Below, piece after piece: positions 1 through 9,118 of a stretch of DNA of 63,647 nt. Source of the stretch: Clostridia bacterium (GTDB taxonomy: Bacteria > Bacillota_A > Clostridia > Oscillospirales > CAG-272); NCBI GenBank assembly GCA_017445115.1, contig JAFSUU010000085.1:1-63647 (forward strand). Reading direction: 5' to 3'. Numbering within the stretch: position 1 is the first letter of the stretch; every line of letters begins with the position of its first letter. The position numbers and the translations under genes were made by a program. The notes under the pieces were generated by a model, which saw only the letters and a list, made by a program, of their open reading frames with translations, ran no database searches and was not told the origin of the DNA.

Positions 1-2
1 CG

Positions 3-3000
3 CTTCACGGAGGAGACAAACTTGTATACGATTACGAGATAGGCGGAAAGAAATATCTTGAGGGTGACGTGTATAAAGCGACGTCTGACTTCACGGTGAA
101 CAGAAGCGAAGGAAAACCGTGGGACGCGATGAGGCTTGCCCAGATAGTTGCAGAAGTTTATGATGAAGATCTGACGGAAGGTGAAAAAGAAGCACTGTCT
201 TCGACTGCGCTGAAGAGCGAAACGGTCCTTCTCAGAAAACCGACGAACGATGACGGACTGATAACGGTAACAGCCAAGGGCGGCGATGTGTTTGAAGTCA
301 CGGCTCAGGATTATCCGTCCGGCGTCGAAGGGATCTACTGGACTCCTTCTTCGGGCAAGGCTGTAAACGGCACGGAGACGGTCGCAGAGTTCACGTTCAG
401 CGAAGGCAAGGCGGAATTCACAACGGCTGAGTTTGAGAGAGTCGAGATCGAATACGGCATGACTCTCACGAACATTTCCGACGACGAGATAAAAGAAGTT
501 TTGAACCTTCCCGGCATACTTGCCGAAGAGGCTAACGTTCAGATCGACAACCTTGAGTATCTGAACGGCGCGTACGACGAGCTCGGCAAACTTGACCAGA
601 AGACCCTCAACCAGATACAGGTCGGCGTCAAGGGAAGCGATATGGGTGATGAAGCCAAAGCTGCGGCGCAGGCGATCATAGACGGCTGCGTGGATAAAGA
701 AAACGCGAGCCTTTACATATATCAGTATCTCACGCAGTACCGTTCAAAAGGTCTCACGTATTATTACCAAAACGTCAATTACGCAAAAATGAGAAATCAG
801 ATCGATGTCCTGATCGACAATTTCTCGGCTATATACAACGATCCGCAATTCCTGACTCTTCTCGAGGATATCGGATACGAAAGCTATTACGATCAGATCG
901 GAGGACTTCTTGACGATCTGAACAGCGTAGTTCTGACAGATCCCAATGAGGCGATAGATACGGCGAGCCCGTCGCTTCCGGAACTCGTTGCCGCTCTGGT
1001 AAAGGTCGGTAACGCGGCGCGCGAATTTGACTCGGCTTCAAAGAAGTTGACGCTCAATACCACTCTTACCGAGGCGGCGCCAGAGCGCTCCGTTCTCACG
1101 ATCAAGGCGATACTTAAGAACAGCGCCGACGACGAGATATCGAACAAATTCGACACTCTGACTTTCTCCGCCGTTGAAGGACTGAATGACGGCGATATAG
1201 AATCGATCAACGCGCTTATAGACAGTCTCGTTTCGGATCTGAAGATCGACACGGTTCACTATTCCACTTCCGACACGCTCGAACTTAAAGCGGGCGACAC
1301 TCTCGTCAAAAACGAGACGTTGACGTTTACGTACACTCCCAATCAGTACACGGTCACGTTCAAAGACACCGCCGGCGAAAAAGTCGGCGAAGAAACGTTC
1401 TTCTTTGATGTGGCGACGATCACTCTGCCCGGCTGCGAACTGGAGGGCAAACAGTACAGATACACGGTGTGCGGCGAAACGGTCATAACGGGTACCGAGG
1501 ACAAGAGCGCATCGTTTACAACGGAGCAGATCGACGGCGGCGAGTACGAAGTCATCACCAGAGAGACGCTTGACGTTGAACGCGAATATACTCTCGCACT
1601 TATCAAAGATCTGAACGAGGGAATGTTCAATGCCGGAATGCTTTCCGGCGGAAAACTTACAATGGCGTTCATTCCGATGGAAGATGCCGACGGAAACATA
1701 ACAATCGTTCTCAGAGTATCGCCGGATAATCAGGACAAGATCCGTGACGCTTTGCAGGGCATCGCGGAAACGTTGACGGGAAGCAGTTTCACGCATATCA
1801 AACTCGGCGATGAACTGCTGCGCGACGACAGCGTTATTTCAATTCAGGCATTCATCGATGCGCTTTTGAACAGCGGCATCGGTATTGACACTGTCAGAAA
1901 CGCCATCACTCCCGACGGCCATATCGTCGAGATGGATCCCATCCCGGGCGTGACCGTTATCGGATCCGAATCCGATCCCGAGACCGGAGAAGAGTATCTG
2001 ACCGTCAAGAGCGGAAGGATCAACAGCGTCGACGTTCTCGGCGGATACCTTGCCGATTTCGATATGACGCTTGGATTCAGCGCGAACGACGAGGGCAAGA
2101 AAGTCAAACTTTATCTGACTATTGAAGATTTCGGGGAAAACACCGATTCTCTTAAAGATACTCGCGGCGCGGCTGACAGTATCAGAGAAAAAGGAAACAT
2201 AACGCTTCACGACGGAATAGCCGATATCGAAGTGACGCTCACCGAAGAGCTTCATCAGTTATATATGATCGCCATGGCGGCGCTCGGAAACGCGGATCTT
2301 TCAGATCTCGACGAAGTTGATCTCGTTTCGGCGATAGACCTCTTTGTCGACATTCTCAATTATATCTTTTCAAATGAAAACATTACGCTTGATACCCTCG
2401 AGAACACCGGCAAGAAAGTCAATATAGACCTTGACCTCTCCGCGTTCAAAGGAAATTTCGAAGAGCTGCGCTACCTCATCAAAGGAGCGATACATAATAT
2501 CACGGCTTCAAATGAGAAAAGCGTGAGCGGAACGTACAGCGCCGACCTTCATTACGACCTCTCGTCGCTGCTCGACGATTACGGGCTCAGCGACAGCCTG
2601 CGCGGAATAATCAAGGAAAGCCGTACCGGCCTTGACGCAAAGATACAGCTTAAGGTCAACAATACTTGCGACTATCAGGCGATAATAGCTGACACCGGCT
2701 CCGACGAAACGAATATTATCAAGTTCACGCGCGATCTTGCCGCCGATGCGGCAGGGATCAAAAACGACGCTGTCGTGATCCTTCTCGACGACGTCAACGC
2801 AAACGTCAGATTCAACATGGAGACCGTAGTGCTTGATCTCAACGGTCACGTAATAAACGGAGATCTCGAGTGCGCGAAACCGGTCATCATTATTGACAGC
2901 TCCGTCGCAACGGACAGCGGCGCCGGGATCACCGGTTCTGTTACCGGAAAGGTGACGATAACTGCGGGAAGATATGATACCGACGTGAGCTCGCTTCTCA

Positions 3001-5024
3001 AGGGCGGATACACGCAGGATGAAACCGGACTCGTCCGCAACGGATTCTTCTTCATCGAAGACGACGGAGAGGGCGGCACGGACGTTCACGTCACCCCCGA
3101 GATAGACGCGGTCAACGCTATGGACGACGACTCGATCCGCAATATCGCGATGGAGCTCGCAACGGATATATTCTTCAATAACTATGCGAGAGCTGCGATG
3201 AGGATCGGCGAGAACGGCATCTACTCCTTCAAGATAGACGACGTATTCACGCTGCTCGACGGTTTACATGCCGGCGATCTGAACGATCTTCTGAGCGGCC
3301 TGGACTGCCCGGGCATCACGGCGTTTATAAACGATCTGCTTGCGAAGCTCTTCGATTTCGAGGCGCTCGGACAGGCGATACAGAACGGAACTCCCGTCGG
3401 TACGTACGTACTCGAATACGAACCCTGGATATTTGAATTCGATTACGTCGCGGGCGGCGATTACCTTACGGTGAATTTGCTGGCGAACGACGAAAACGTG
3501 AAATTCAAAAACGTCAGCATTTACGTCGACGAGAATCTCGGATTCGGTAAGACGGTTTCCGAGATGGGCAAGGTTATAACTGCCACGCCTTCGTTTGAGC
3601 TTTCCGGAGTCAAATATATGGGCGGTAAGCTTGACGTCAGATCGAAGATCTCGTTCGACGTTACAGTCAATACAAGGGACTATCCCGATTATGCGATAGC
3701 GACCGCCGTTGCACTCGCGGACGCGACCTCCGACGCCGACAAGAGATCGGCGCTCGTTGAGGGCATAAAGAAATATTATTACAACGGCAGAATGGCGAAG
3801 CTTAAAGAAGCGAGCGCAAACTTCACGACAGAGGAACTGTTTGCGGCGCTCTACACGACCAAGTCATTCCCGAAGATGCTCGCGGAGCTCGGACTTACCG
3901 GAGTCGTCGACTCAAGCGTAACGGATCTTTTCAATACATATAGGAGCGCGCTTAAGGCGATCCGCGCGGTGGACGAGCACCTCGCAGACTTTGAAGGTTC
4001 GGAAAAAACGCTCGGCTCTCTTGAAACGGAGAATTACGGCGAGTATTACGCGGAGAGCACGAGCCGCACGGAAAACGTTTCTTACACTGCAAACTCCAAA
4101 CTCGGCGCTTCGATAACGACAGAGATCGAAAAAGTGGCGCTGACCGTAAAAGTGTTCGACGAAGAACCCTCGTACTTCATTATCGTTACCGACGAGCACG
4201 GCAACGAGCTCTACACGGGTGACGATGTAAACGCGGCGTTCGCAGCCGCAGTATCCGGTGCGACGGTCGAAGTGATCGAAGCCGTTTCGATGACGGAAGA
4301 CATAACGGTCGGAGTTGACGTAATGGTCTTCGGAAGCGACAGGATAGATTACGGCGAATATTCGATGATCCTTGACGGCGACGACGCCGAGCTGACGACC
4401 GATACGGAGATCACCGACAAGGTGAAGAGCAGTTCGGAATACAGCGAGGTCACGGTGACCGGAACTTACGTATACAAACTGAGGCCTCTCGATCCTTTGA
4501 TAGGCGATCCCGTGGCAAGAAACGGCGAAGCGCTGAAAGGTGCTTCAATCAATACGGTAACGAAACTGATAATTATAGACGTACTCGATCCCGAAAGCGT
4601 GACAGACAAAATGCGCGCAGGATACGGCGTCACGGTAGACCAGTTCGACACTGTTATCGGATTCGAGATACTCAACGCGGAAAACATCGACGTGGTGTTC
4701 AAGGCAAAGGGCAGAACGCTTGACGCTTCCGCACTCGTACCGACCGGAGCGGAGGTAACCGTTACCGCGACCAATCCGGACAGCGACGTCACGGCGACGG
4801 CGACATACACCGTCATAATCATCGGCGACGTCAACTGCAACGGGCGTGTGGATTCCGGAGACGCGCTTCAGATGATGAATTATTACTTTGGAAACATCAG
4901 TTTTTCAGAGTTCCAGCTGATGGCGGCTGACGTCAACCGCAACGGAGTCGTAGAATCGGGCGACGCGTTGAAGAACACGGTCAAGTACAACCGCCCGAGA
5001 GATTACAAGTCCAACTTGAGATAA
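3..5024 (+). CDS. Giant secreted dockerin-type protein, 5' end cut by window edge
   Basis: The frame is open from the first complete codon with no stop, so the start lies outside the window; a GTG at 69 is only an internal codon. About 1670 residues are visible. The last ~65 residues form a type I dockerin with two calcium-loop repeats, DVNCNGRVDSGD and DVNRNGVVESGD, which in the family bind cohesins. Upstream there is a beta-rich module near residues 940-1000 with a VVLDLNGHVING motif typical of parallel beta-helix proteins, and a stretch near residue 430 resembling InlB/MucBP-type repeats. Most of the body is long, acidic and repetitive in style, without a recognised enzyme domain. The next gene, 28 bases downstream, encodes a cohesin-like membrane protein, so the two may pair at the cell surface. 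The dockerin call is firm; the role of the body is unknown. Confidence 0.8.
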   Translation, partial: LHGGDKLVYDYEIGGKKYLEGDVYKATSDFTVNRSEGKPWDAMRLAQIVAEVYDEDLTEGEKEALSSTALKSETVLLRKPTNDDGLITVTAKGGDVFEVTAQDYPSGVEGIYWTPSSGKAVNGTETVAEFTFSEGKAEFTTAEFERVEIEYGMTLTNISDDEIKEVLNLPGILAEEANVQIDNLEYLNGAYDELGKLDQKTLNQIQVGVKGSDMGDEAKAAAQAIIDGCVDKENASLYIYQYLTQYRSKGLTYYYQNVNYAKMRNQIDVLIDNFSAIYNDPQFLTLLEDIGYESYYDQIGGLLDDLNSVVLTDPNEAIDTASPSLPELVAALVKVGNAAREFDSASKKLTLNTTLTEAAPERSVLTIKAILKNSADDEISNKFDTLTFSAVEGLNDGDIESINALIDSLVSDLKIDTVHYSTSDTLELKAGDTLVKNETLTFTYTPNQYTVTFKDTAGEKVGEETFFFDVATITLPGCELEGKQYRYTVCGETVITGTEDKSASFTTEQIDGGEYEVITRETLDVEREYTLALIKDLNEGMFNAGMLSGGKLTMAFIPMEDADGNITIVLRVSPDNQDKIRDALQGIAETLTGSSFTHIKLGDELLRDDSVISIQAFIDALLNSGIGIDTVRNAITPDGHIVEMDPIPGVTVIGSESDPETGEEYLTVKSGRINSVDVLGGYLADFDMTLGFSANDEGKKVKLYLTIEDFGENTDSLKDTRGAADSIREKGNITLHDGIADIEVTLTEELHQLYMIAMAALGNADLSDLDEVDLVSAIDLFVDILNYIFSNENITLDTLENTGKKVNIDLDLSAFKGNFEELRYLIKGAIHNITASNEKSVSGTYSADLHYDLSSLLDDYGLSDSLRGIIKESRTGLDAKIQLKVNNTCDYQAIIADTGSDETNIIKFTRDLAADAAGIKNDAVVILLDDVNANVRFNMETVVLDLNGHVINGDLECAKPVIIIDSSVATDSGAGITGSVTGKVTITAGRYDTDVSSLLKGGYTQDETGLVRNGFFFIEDDGEGGTDVHVTPEIDAVNAMDDDSIRNIAMELATDIFFNNYARAAMRIGENGIYSFKIDDVFTLLDGLHAGDLNDLLSGLDCPGITAFINDLLAKLFDFEALGQAIQNGTPVGTYVLEYEPWIFEFDYVAGGDYLTVNLLANDENVKFKNVSIYVDENLGFGKTVSEMGKVITATPSFELSGVKYMGGKLDVRSKISFDVTVNTRDYPDYAIATAVALADATSDADKRSALVEGIKKYYYNGRMAKLKEASANFTTEELFAALYTTKSFPKMLAELGLTGVVDSSVTDLFNTYRSALKAIRAVDEHLADFEGSEKTLGSLETENYGEYYAESTSRTENVSYTANSKLGASITTEIEKVALTVKVFDEEPSYFIIVTDEHGNELYTGDDVNAAFAAAVSGATVEVIEAVSMTEDITVGVDVMVFGSDRIDYGEYSMILDGDDAELTTDTEITDKVKSSSEYSEVTVTGTYVYKLRPLDPLIGDPVARNGEALKGASINTVTKLIIIDVLDPESVTDKMRAGYGVTVDQFDTVIGFEILNAENIDVVFKAKGRTLDASALVPTGAEVTVTATNPDSDVTATATYTVIIIGDVNCNGRVDSGDALQMMNYYFGNISFSEFQLMAADVNRNGVVESGDALKNTVKYNRPRDYKSNLR

Positions 5025-5052
5025 ATTGACAGAGAAAGCGAGGAAAAGAAAA

Positions 5053-6192
5053 ATGAAAACGATTAAAAGAATATTTGCAATCGTAATGGCTTTCGCTTTC
5101 GCGGTCAGCATGGCGGTGACAGCTTTTGCGGCAACACAGGTCGAACAGGGTAAAACGGTAATTGTTTCGTTTACTATTCCGGAATCATACAGCGCAGACG
5201 GTAACTTTACGTTTTCCAACAGAGATCTGTTCACGGTAGTAAATTACAACTGGAGTACGGCGCTCGGCGGTTCTATCAGCAACGACAGACTGTTCTTCTA
5301 CAGCCTTGACGGCACAGCCGCTTCGGTCACTATCAACGTGACCGTTACGGTGAAAGCCGGCGCTTCTGCGGGCGACAGCTGTGACATCACGATGAATTAT
5401 GAGACGAGCGACGAAGCGGGCGATATGTCCGATTGGAAGTCGATGACTCAGACGATCGTCGTAAAGGAAGCGGAGGTAACGACTCCGGTCACACAGCCCG
5501 TCACGGAAACGAAGGCGCCCGACACCGAGCCGACTCCCGTCTCGGATACCGACGAGCCGATCGACCGAACGGACATCGACTATACGGAACTTCTCAGACA
5601 GATCTCTGTCGCTCAGGGACTCGTTGAAAGCGAGTACACCATCGACAGCTGGGATGCGATGCAGGAGCAGTTGAGAGCCGCGACAGCGCTCAAGACGAGC
5701 AAGAAGCAGGGCGAAGTCGACGCGGGCGCCCGCGCGCTTGAACAAGCGATCGCAGCACTCGTCAAGCTCGATTACAGCAAGCTGAAGAAGGCGTACGAGA
5801 CCGCTAAAGGCCTTGAAAACTGCGCTCACGGTCCGCTTTGGTTCAAGCTTTTCGAGTCTCTCGGAAAAGTCGACGAGATGCTGAAGAGCCGAGATCAGGA
5901 CGATATCAACGCCCTGACCAAAGAGATCGAGGACATCATCGAGGAGATCAAGAAGGACTGCCCGGACTGCGGTAAAGAGAACGTCAAAGAGATAATTAAG
6001 GAAGTTGAAAAGCTTCCCGAAGGCGATTACTGCAACATCACCTCTCACAAGGTGTGGCCTATCCTATTCTTCATAAGTCTTGCGATCAACCTTGTACTCG
6101 GCGGACTTATAGCATGGTTCTTCCTCAAACGCAAACAGAACCAGAAAGACGATACACCACTTGTTGATTACGACATCGGAGACGATGAGTAA
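5053..6192 (+). CDS. Membrane-anchored cohesin-like/FIVAR surface protein
   Basis: Starts at ATG 5053, giving a clean signal peptide (Lys-rich, hydrophobic core, AFA cleavage site near residue 27); an upstream in-frame TTG at 5026 would place charged residues before it. 379 residues. Residues ~30-140 form a beta-rich domain resembling a cohesin (a VTVKAG-type strand near its end), followed by a Thr/Pro-rich linker to ~172, a FIVAR-type helical module (~175-240), a Cys-pair helical segment (CPDC), and one transmembrane helix near 340-360 with a short basic then acidic tail inside the cell. The layout (outer binding domain, spacer, membrane anchor) and its place directly behind a dockerin protein suggest a surface receptor for dockerin-bearing proteins. 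The cohesin assignment rests on weak pattern similarity; a generic Ig-fold domain is the alternative. Confidence 0.6.
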   Translation: MKTIKRIFAIVMAFAFAVSMAVTAFAATQVEQGKTVIVSFTIPESYSADGNFTFSNRDLFTVVNYNWSTALGGSISNDRLFFYSLDGTAASVTINVTVTVKAGASAGDSCDITMNYETSDEAGDMSDWKSMTQTIVVKEAEVTTPVTQPVTETKAPDTEPTPVSDTDEPIDRTDIDYTELLRQISVAQGLVESEYTIDSWDAMQEQLRAATALKTSKKQGEVDAGARALEQAIAALVKLDYSKLKKAYETAKGLENCAHGPLWFKLFESLGKVDEMLKSRDQDDINALTKEIEDIIEEIKKDCPDCGKENVKEIIKEVEKLPEGDYCNITSHKVWPILFFISLAINLVLGGLIAWFFLKRKQNQKDDTPLVDYDIGDDE

Positions 6193-6276
6193 TATATAAT
6201 GTAGATTTTTCCGAAGAGCGAAAACGCGCCCTTTGGAAAAGATACGACGCATCAAACAGTTAAAGGAGATACAGAC

Positions 6277-7737
6277 GTGAGCGAACAGGACTGGAAAAGA
6301 AGGGAATATAATACGTGGGACGAGGCATTTCGCGCTCTTGCGCCGATAAACAGGCAGCAGTCGGTGCGAATCGCCGAGTACACGCAGATCCTATTTACGG
6401 GCGCCTGTGCAACGTCCTTCGGCAAGGGATCTTCGGAAGGAGAGGCGCGTATGCGCGGTCAGTACGCTGACCTCGCGTACAAATGCGGGTTGTACCATCA
6501 GCTCGGTAAGGCGCTCGTTCCTCCGGAGTACCAGGTGTGGCAAAACGACTTTTCCGAAGAGGAGATGGCGGTTTACCGCAAATATACGACGGACGGACGT
6601 CTTCTCGTGGCCCAGCTGCAGGAGCGCGGAGTGCGCGCAAAAGAAAAGCGCACCGGCAATCTTGAAGAGACGCCTACGAAGAATATCCCCTGGCTTATGA
6701 TGCGCGAAAGCTGTGAGCAGCACATGGAGCGCTACGACGGTACGGGTTATCCCGCCGGAAAGATCGGACGCGAGATCAGCCCGATCGCGCAGATAGTCGG
6801 TCTTGCTAAAGAGCTTGACAGACTGTCCGCCGAGACGAAGCTCGAGCATCCGTTCGAATACGCCCTCACCACGCTCGTTTCTCAGTCCGGGACCGCATGG
6901 GACCCCGAGCTGATCGAAGTCCTCAAAGCGAACGAGGAGGGATGCCGCGCCGTATACGAAAAATTCATCTACTACACCATGACTCTGCCCGAAACGATCC
7001 CGCTGGTCGTCAAAAGAGAAGGCCGCCCGATGGGACTCGGATACAGACCTATGGTGGGTCGCGACTCTGACGACGTCGTCGGCTACGAGGCTATCCCGTG
7101 GTTCGGCGGAATTGCCGGACGTCCCGGCGAGACCGAGGGCGCACCCGAGGTCGAAGATATGATGAAACGCACCGGCATTCTCACAGACGTATCCTTCTAT
7201 CTGCTGTATGAAGCGGCGGACGCGATCCTGCGTATGCAGAACTGCGGAATAGAGACGAAAGGGATCATAGTACAAATGCTTCCTTCGTTCTATAAGCAGG
7301 GAAGCCATTCGCAGAGATTCAATCAGCTGTTTCAGGATCAGCCGATACCGCGCGAAAAGCTCATGCTGACACTTCCGGAGCAGATCCTCGTCGGCGCCAC
7401 AAAGACGCTCGAGGAGCTGATAACGAGATATCTGAAAAACGGGGTCACACTCGTTCTCGACGGATATCATCCCGGAAGCATTCCCGAGGCTCACCTTGCG
7501 GAGCTCGGTATCGAGTACATTCGCGTAGCGTCGGAGCTGTACCTCGATCAGGAGACGGCAAACACTATGAATCTCCTCAGAAAATCGGGCTTTGTCCTGA
7601 TAGGCGGAGAAGCTTCCGATCACGACACGCTCGCATGGCTCAAAGCGTGCGGCTGTGAAATGATAAGCGGACCGCTCACCGGACACGTGACCGACGAGGA
7701 CGGCATTATCCGCGACGGACTTGCGAGACAAAAGTGA
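6277..7737 (+). CDS. Degenerate HD-GYP plus EAL-like protein (probable c-di-GMP receptor)
   Basis: 486 residues, GTG start with AAAGGAG seven bases upstream. Residues ~25-230 match an HD-GYP phosphodiesterase: YHQLGKAL (73-80) stands where the family has LHDIGK, and QHMERYDGTGYP (148-159) where it has HHExxDGxGYP. The metal-binding Asp and one His are therefore replaced, so catalysis is doubtful. Residues ~250-480 follow the EAL fold: GYEAIPWF (269-276) at the EAL position, then LTLPE, DGYHPGS, GIEYIRV and a late GGEASDHDTLAWLKACGC strand-helix like the AEGVE motif, again with active-site acids missing. Both halves look like ligand-binding relics. It precedes the surface-fibre cluster by 42 bases, so control of that cluster by cyclic di-GMP is a reasonable inference, not a demonstrated one. 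Confidence 0.7.
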   Translation: MSEQDWKRREYNTWDEAFRALAPINRQQSVRIAEYTQILFTGACATSFGKGSSEGEARMRGQYADLAYKCGLYHQLGKALVPPEYQVWQNDFSEEEMAVYRKYTTDGRLLVAQLQERGVRAKEKRTGNLEETPTKNIPWLMMRESCEQHMERYDGTGYPAGKIGREISPIAQIVGLAKELDRLSAETKLEHPFEYALTTLVSQSGTAWDPELIEVLKANEEGCRAVYEKFIYYTMTLPETIPLVVKREGRPMGLGYRPMVGRDSDDVVGYEAIPWFGGIAGRPGETEGAPEVEDMMKRTGILTDVSFYLLYEAADAILRMQNCGIETKGIIVQMLPSFYKQGSHSQRFNQLFQDQPIPREKLMLTLPEQILVGATKTLEELITRYLKNGVTLVLDGYHPGSIPEAHLAELGIEYIRVASELYLDQETANTMNLLRKSGFVLIGGEASDHDTLAWLKACGCEMISGPLTGHVTDEDGIIRDGLARQK

Positions 7738-7779
7738 GTTACAGACGGATAAAATTGACGGCGGAAAGGAGTTGATGCG

Positions 7780-8973
7780 ATGCCCTCACCGTACGACCAT
7801 ATTCCCGAGGACGTACTGAAAGAGGCTGCGGCTGATTCAGCCGAAAAGAAAGCGTCAAAGACAAAAAAAGATTCGGCGAAATCAAGTTCGGGAAAAGGCG
7901 GATCTGAAAAAGACAGCACAAAACCGAACCCTGCATTGAAGAGTTCGAGGCAGCGCCGTATCATAAAGAAAAGACGCGCCGGCGTAGTGCTTAGTCGGGA
8001 AGAAGTTAAAGAAATCAAAAAAGGACGCCGCAAGCTCCGCCGTGAAATGCGCGGGCGCGGCATCAAAAGCAAAAGAGAATTTGAACTCGTAGCGGGAAGC
8101 TTAGGACTGTATTTCGACAAGAACCGGGGCTTTCTTGCGTGGCTTCTGTCACACTGGCTCGCGGCTCTTCTCGCGCTGCTCCTGCTGCTCATCCTGATAC
8201 TGTTCATATTCGCTGCCGTTACGCAGCTGCGCGGTCATTTCACGATCAACCTGTCAGACGATATGTTTCGCGAGGGTTTCGTCCTGAGCGATTCCGTCGG
8301 GTTTGAAAATCCGACCGTCGAGCTGTTCGCGAGCCCCGCCGAAAACGTTCCGTGTGTTTCGATAAAAATAATACCGAAGGACGTGGACGAGATAGACGGC
8401 GAGCATAATGAAGAGTATTTCGCGTATACGTATTATATCCGCAACGAGGGCAAAAGCACCGTAGACTACGTCTGGGAGCTTGAACTCAATTCGGAGAGCA
8501 AAGATCTTTCCGACGCGGCGTGGGTAATGCTTTTTGAGGACGGCAAGATGCGTTTTTATGCGGAAGCAAACAAAACGACCGGCGAGGCGGAGGCTCTCCC
8601 CGCGAAGGATGACAATTCGAGAGGCTACCTCAATCTTCCGATTATGGAGCTTGCTCCGGACAGCGACCAGTTCGAGGTCGTTCGTACGACGGAAGGAGGT
8701 TTGACCTATTACAGAGTCATCCCGGATGAATTCAAGTCAAAGTACATAATTACCGACGGCGAACAGGAAAGCGTCGCCCCGGGGGACGTACACAAGTACA
8801 CCGTGGTACTCTGGCTTGAAGGAGACGACGTCGACGCCAATAACACTAAAATCGGCGGTCACCTTGGTACTCAGATGAATTTCAGGCTCAAAGCAGAACG
8901 GAAGGGAGACACTTCCGGCGGCTTCAGAAGCCGTTGGGAAGAATTCTGGGAAAACCTCCGGTTTTGGGACTGA
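7780..8973 (+). CDS. Single-pass membrane protein with extracellular beta domain, head of fibre cluster
   Basis: 397 residues; ATG 7780 follows GAAAGGAG by about ten bases. Residues 1-120 are highly charged (Lys/Ser/Glu, then Arg-rich), predicted cytoplasmic and largely disordered. One long transmembrane helix lies near 128-152 (WLLSHW then a Leu-rich run). The remaining ~240 residues are outside and beta-rich, with a segment reading EYFAYTYYIRNEGKSTVDY that resembles the strand pattern of TasA/camelysin-type domains. No catalytic motif is visible. It stands immediately before the first major fibre-like gene, so an anchoring or nucleating role, comparable in position only to TapA in Bacillus, is possible. 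Function otherwise unknown. Confidence 0.6.
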   Translation: MPSPYDHIPEDVLKEAAADSAEKKASKTKKDSAKSSSGKGGSEKDSTKPNPALKSSRQRRIIKKRRAGVVLSREEVKEIKKGRRKLRREMRGRGIKSKREFELVAGSLGLYFDKNRGFLAWLLSHWLAALLALLLLLILILFIFAAVTQLRGHFTINLSDDMFREGFVLSDSVGFENPTVELFASPAENVPCVSIKIIPKDVDEIDGEHNEEYFAYTYYIRNEGKSTVDYVWELELNSESKDLSDAAWVMLFEDGKMRFYAEANKTTGEAEALPAKDDNSRGYLNLPIMELAPDSDQFEVVRTTEGGLTYYRVIPDEFKSKYIITDGEQESVAPGDVHKYTVVLWLEGDDVDANNTKIGGHLGTQMNFRLKAERKGDTSGGFRSRWEEFWENLRFWD

Positions 8974-9002
8974 CGGCGAGCGATCGCTAAAAAATGTCGC
9001 TA

Positions 9003-9075
9003 TTTGGTGAATTTCATTCGCTTTTCACCAAAAAGCGGTTGATATAAATCCCCCCAAAAATGCCCCGGCGGGGGC
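9003..9075 (+). other. Two hairpins in the leader of the first fibre-like gene
   Basis: The 145-base gap ahead of the gene at 9119 holds an inverted repeat TTTGGTGAA / TTCACCAAA (9003-9011 and 9024-9032) and a GC hairpin GCCCC / GGGGC at 9062-9075. Neither is followed by a run of T on the plus strand, so neither looks like a plain terminator; they may affect mRNA stability or expression of the downstream subunit. No good promoter was recognised here. Confidence 0.45.
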
Positions 9076-9118
9076 AGAAAAATACGCAAAATAATAAAAT
9101 CCCGAAAGGAGAAACAAA

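Noticed and set aside
6391..7731. Long antisense open frame across the HD-GYP/EAL gene
   Set aside because: It mirrors a real coding gene in a GC-rich codon style; no ribosome site or family motif, and its protein is Arg/His/Leu-rich as expected of a shadow.
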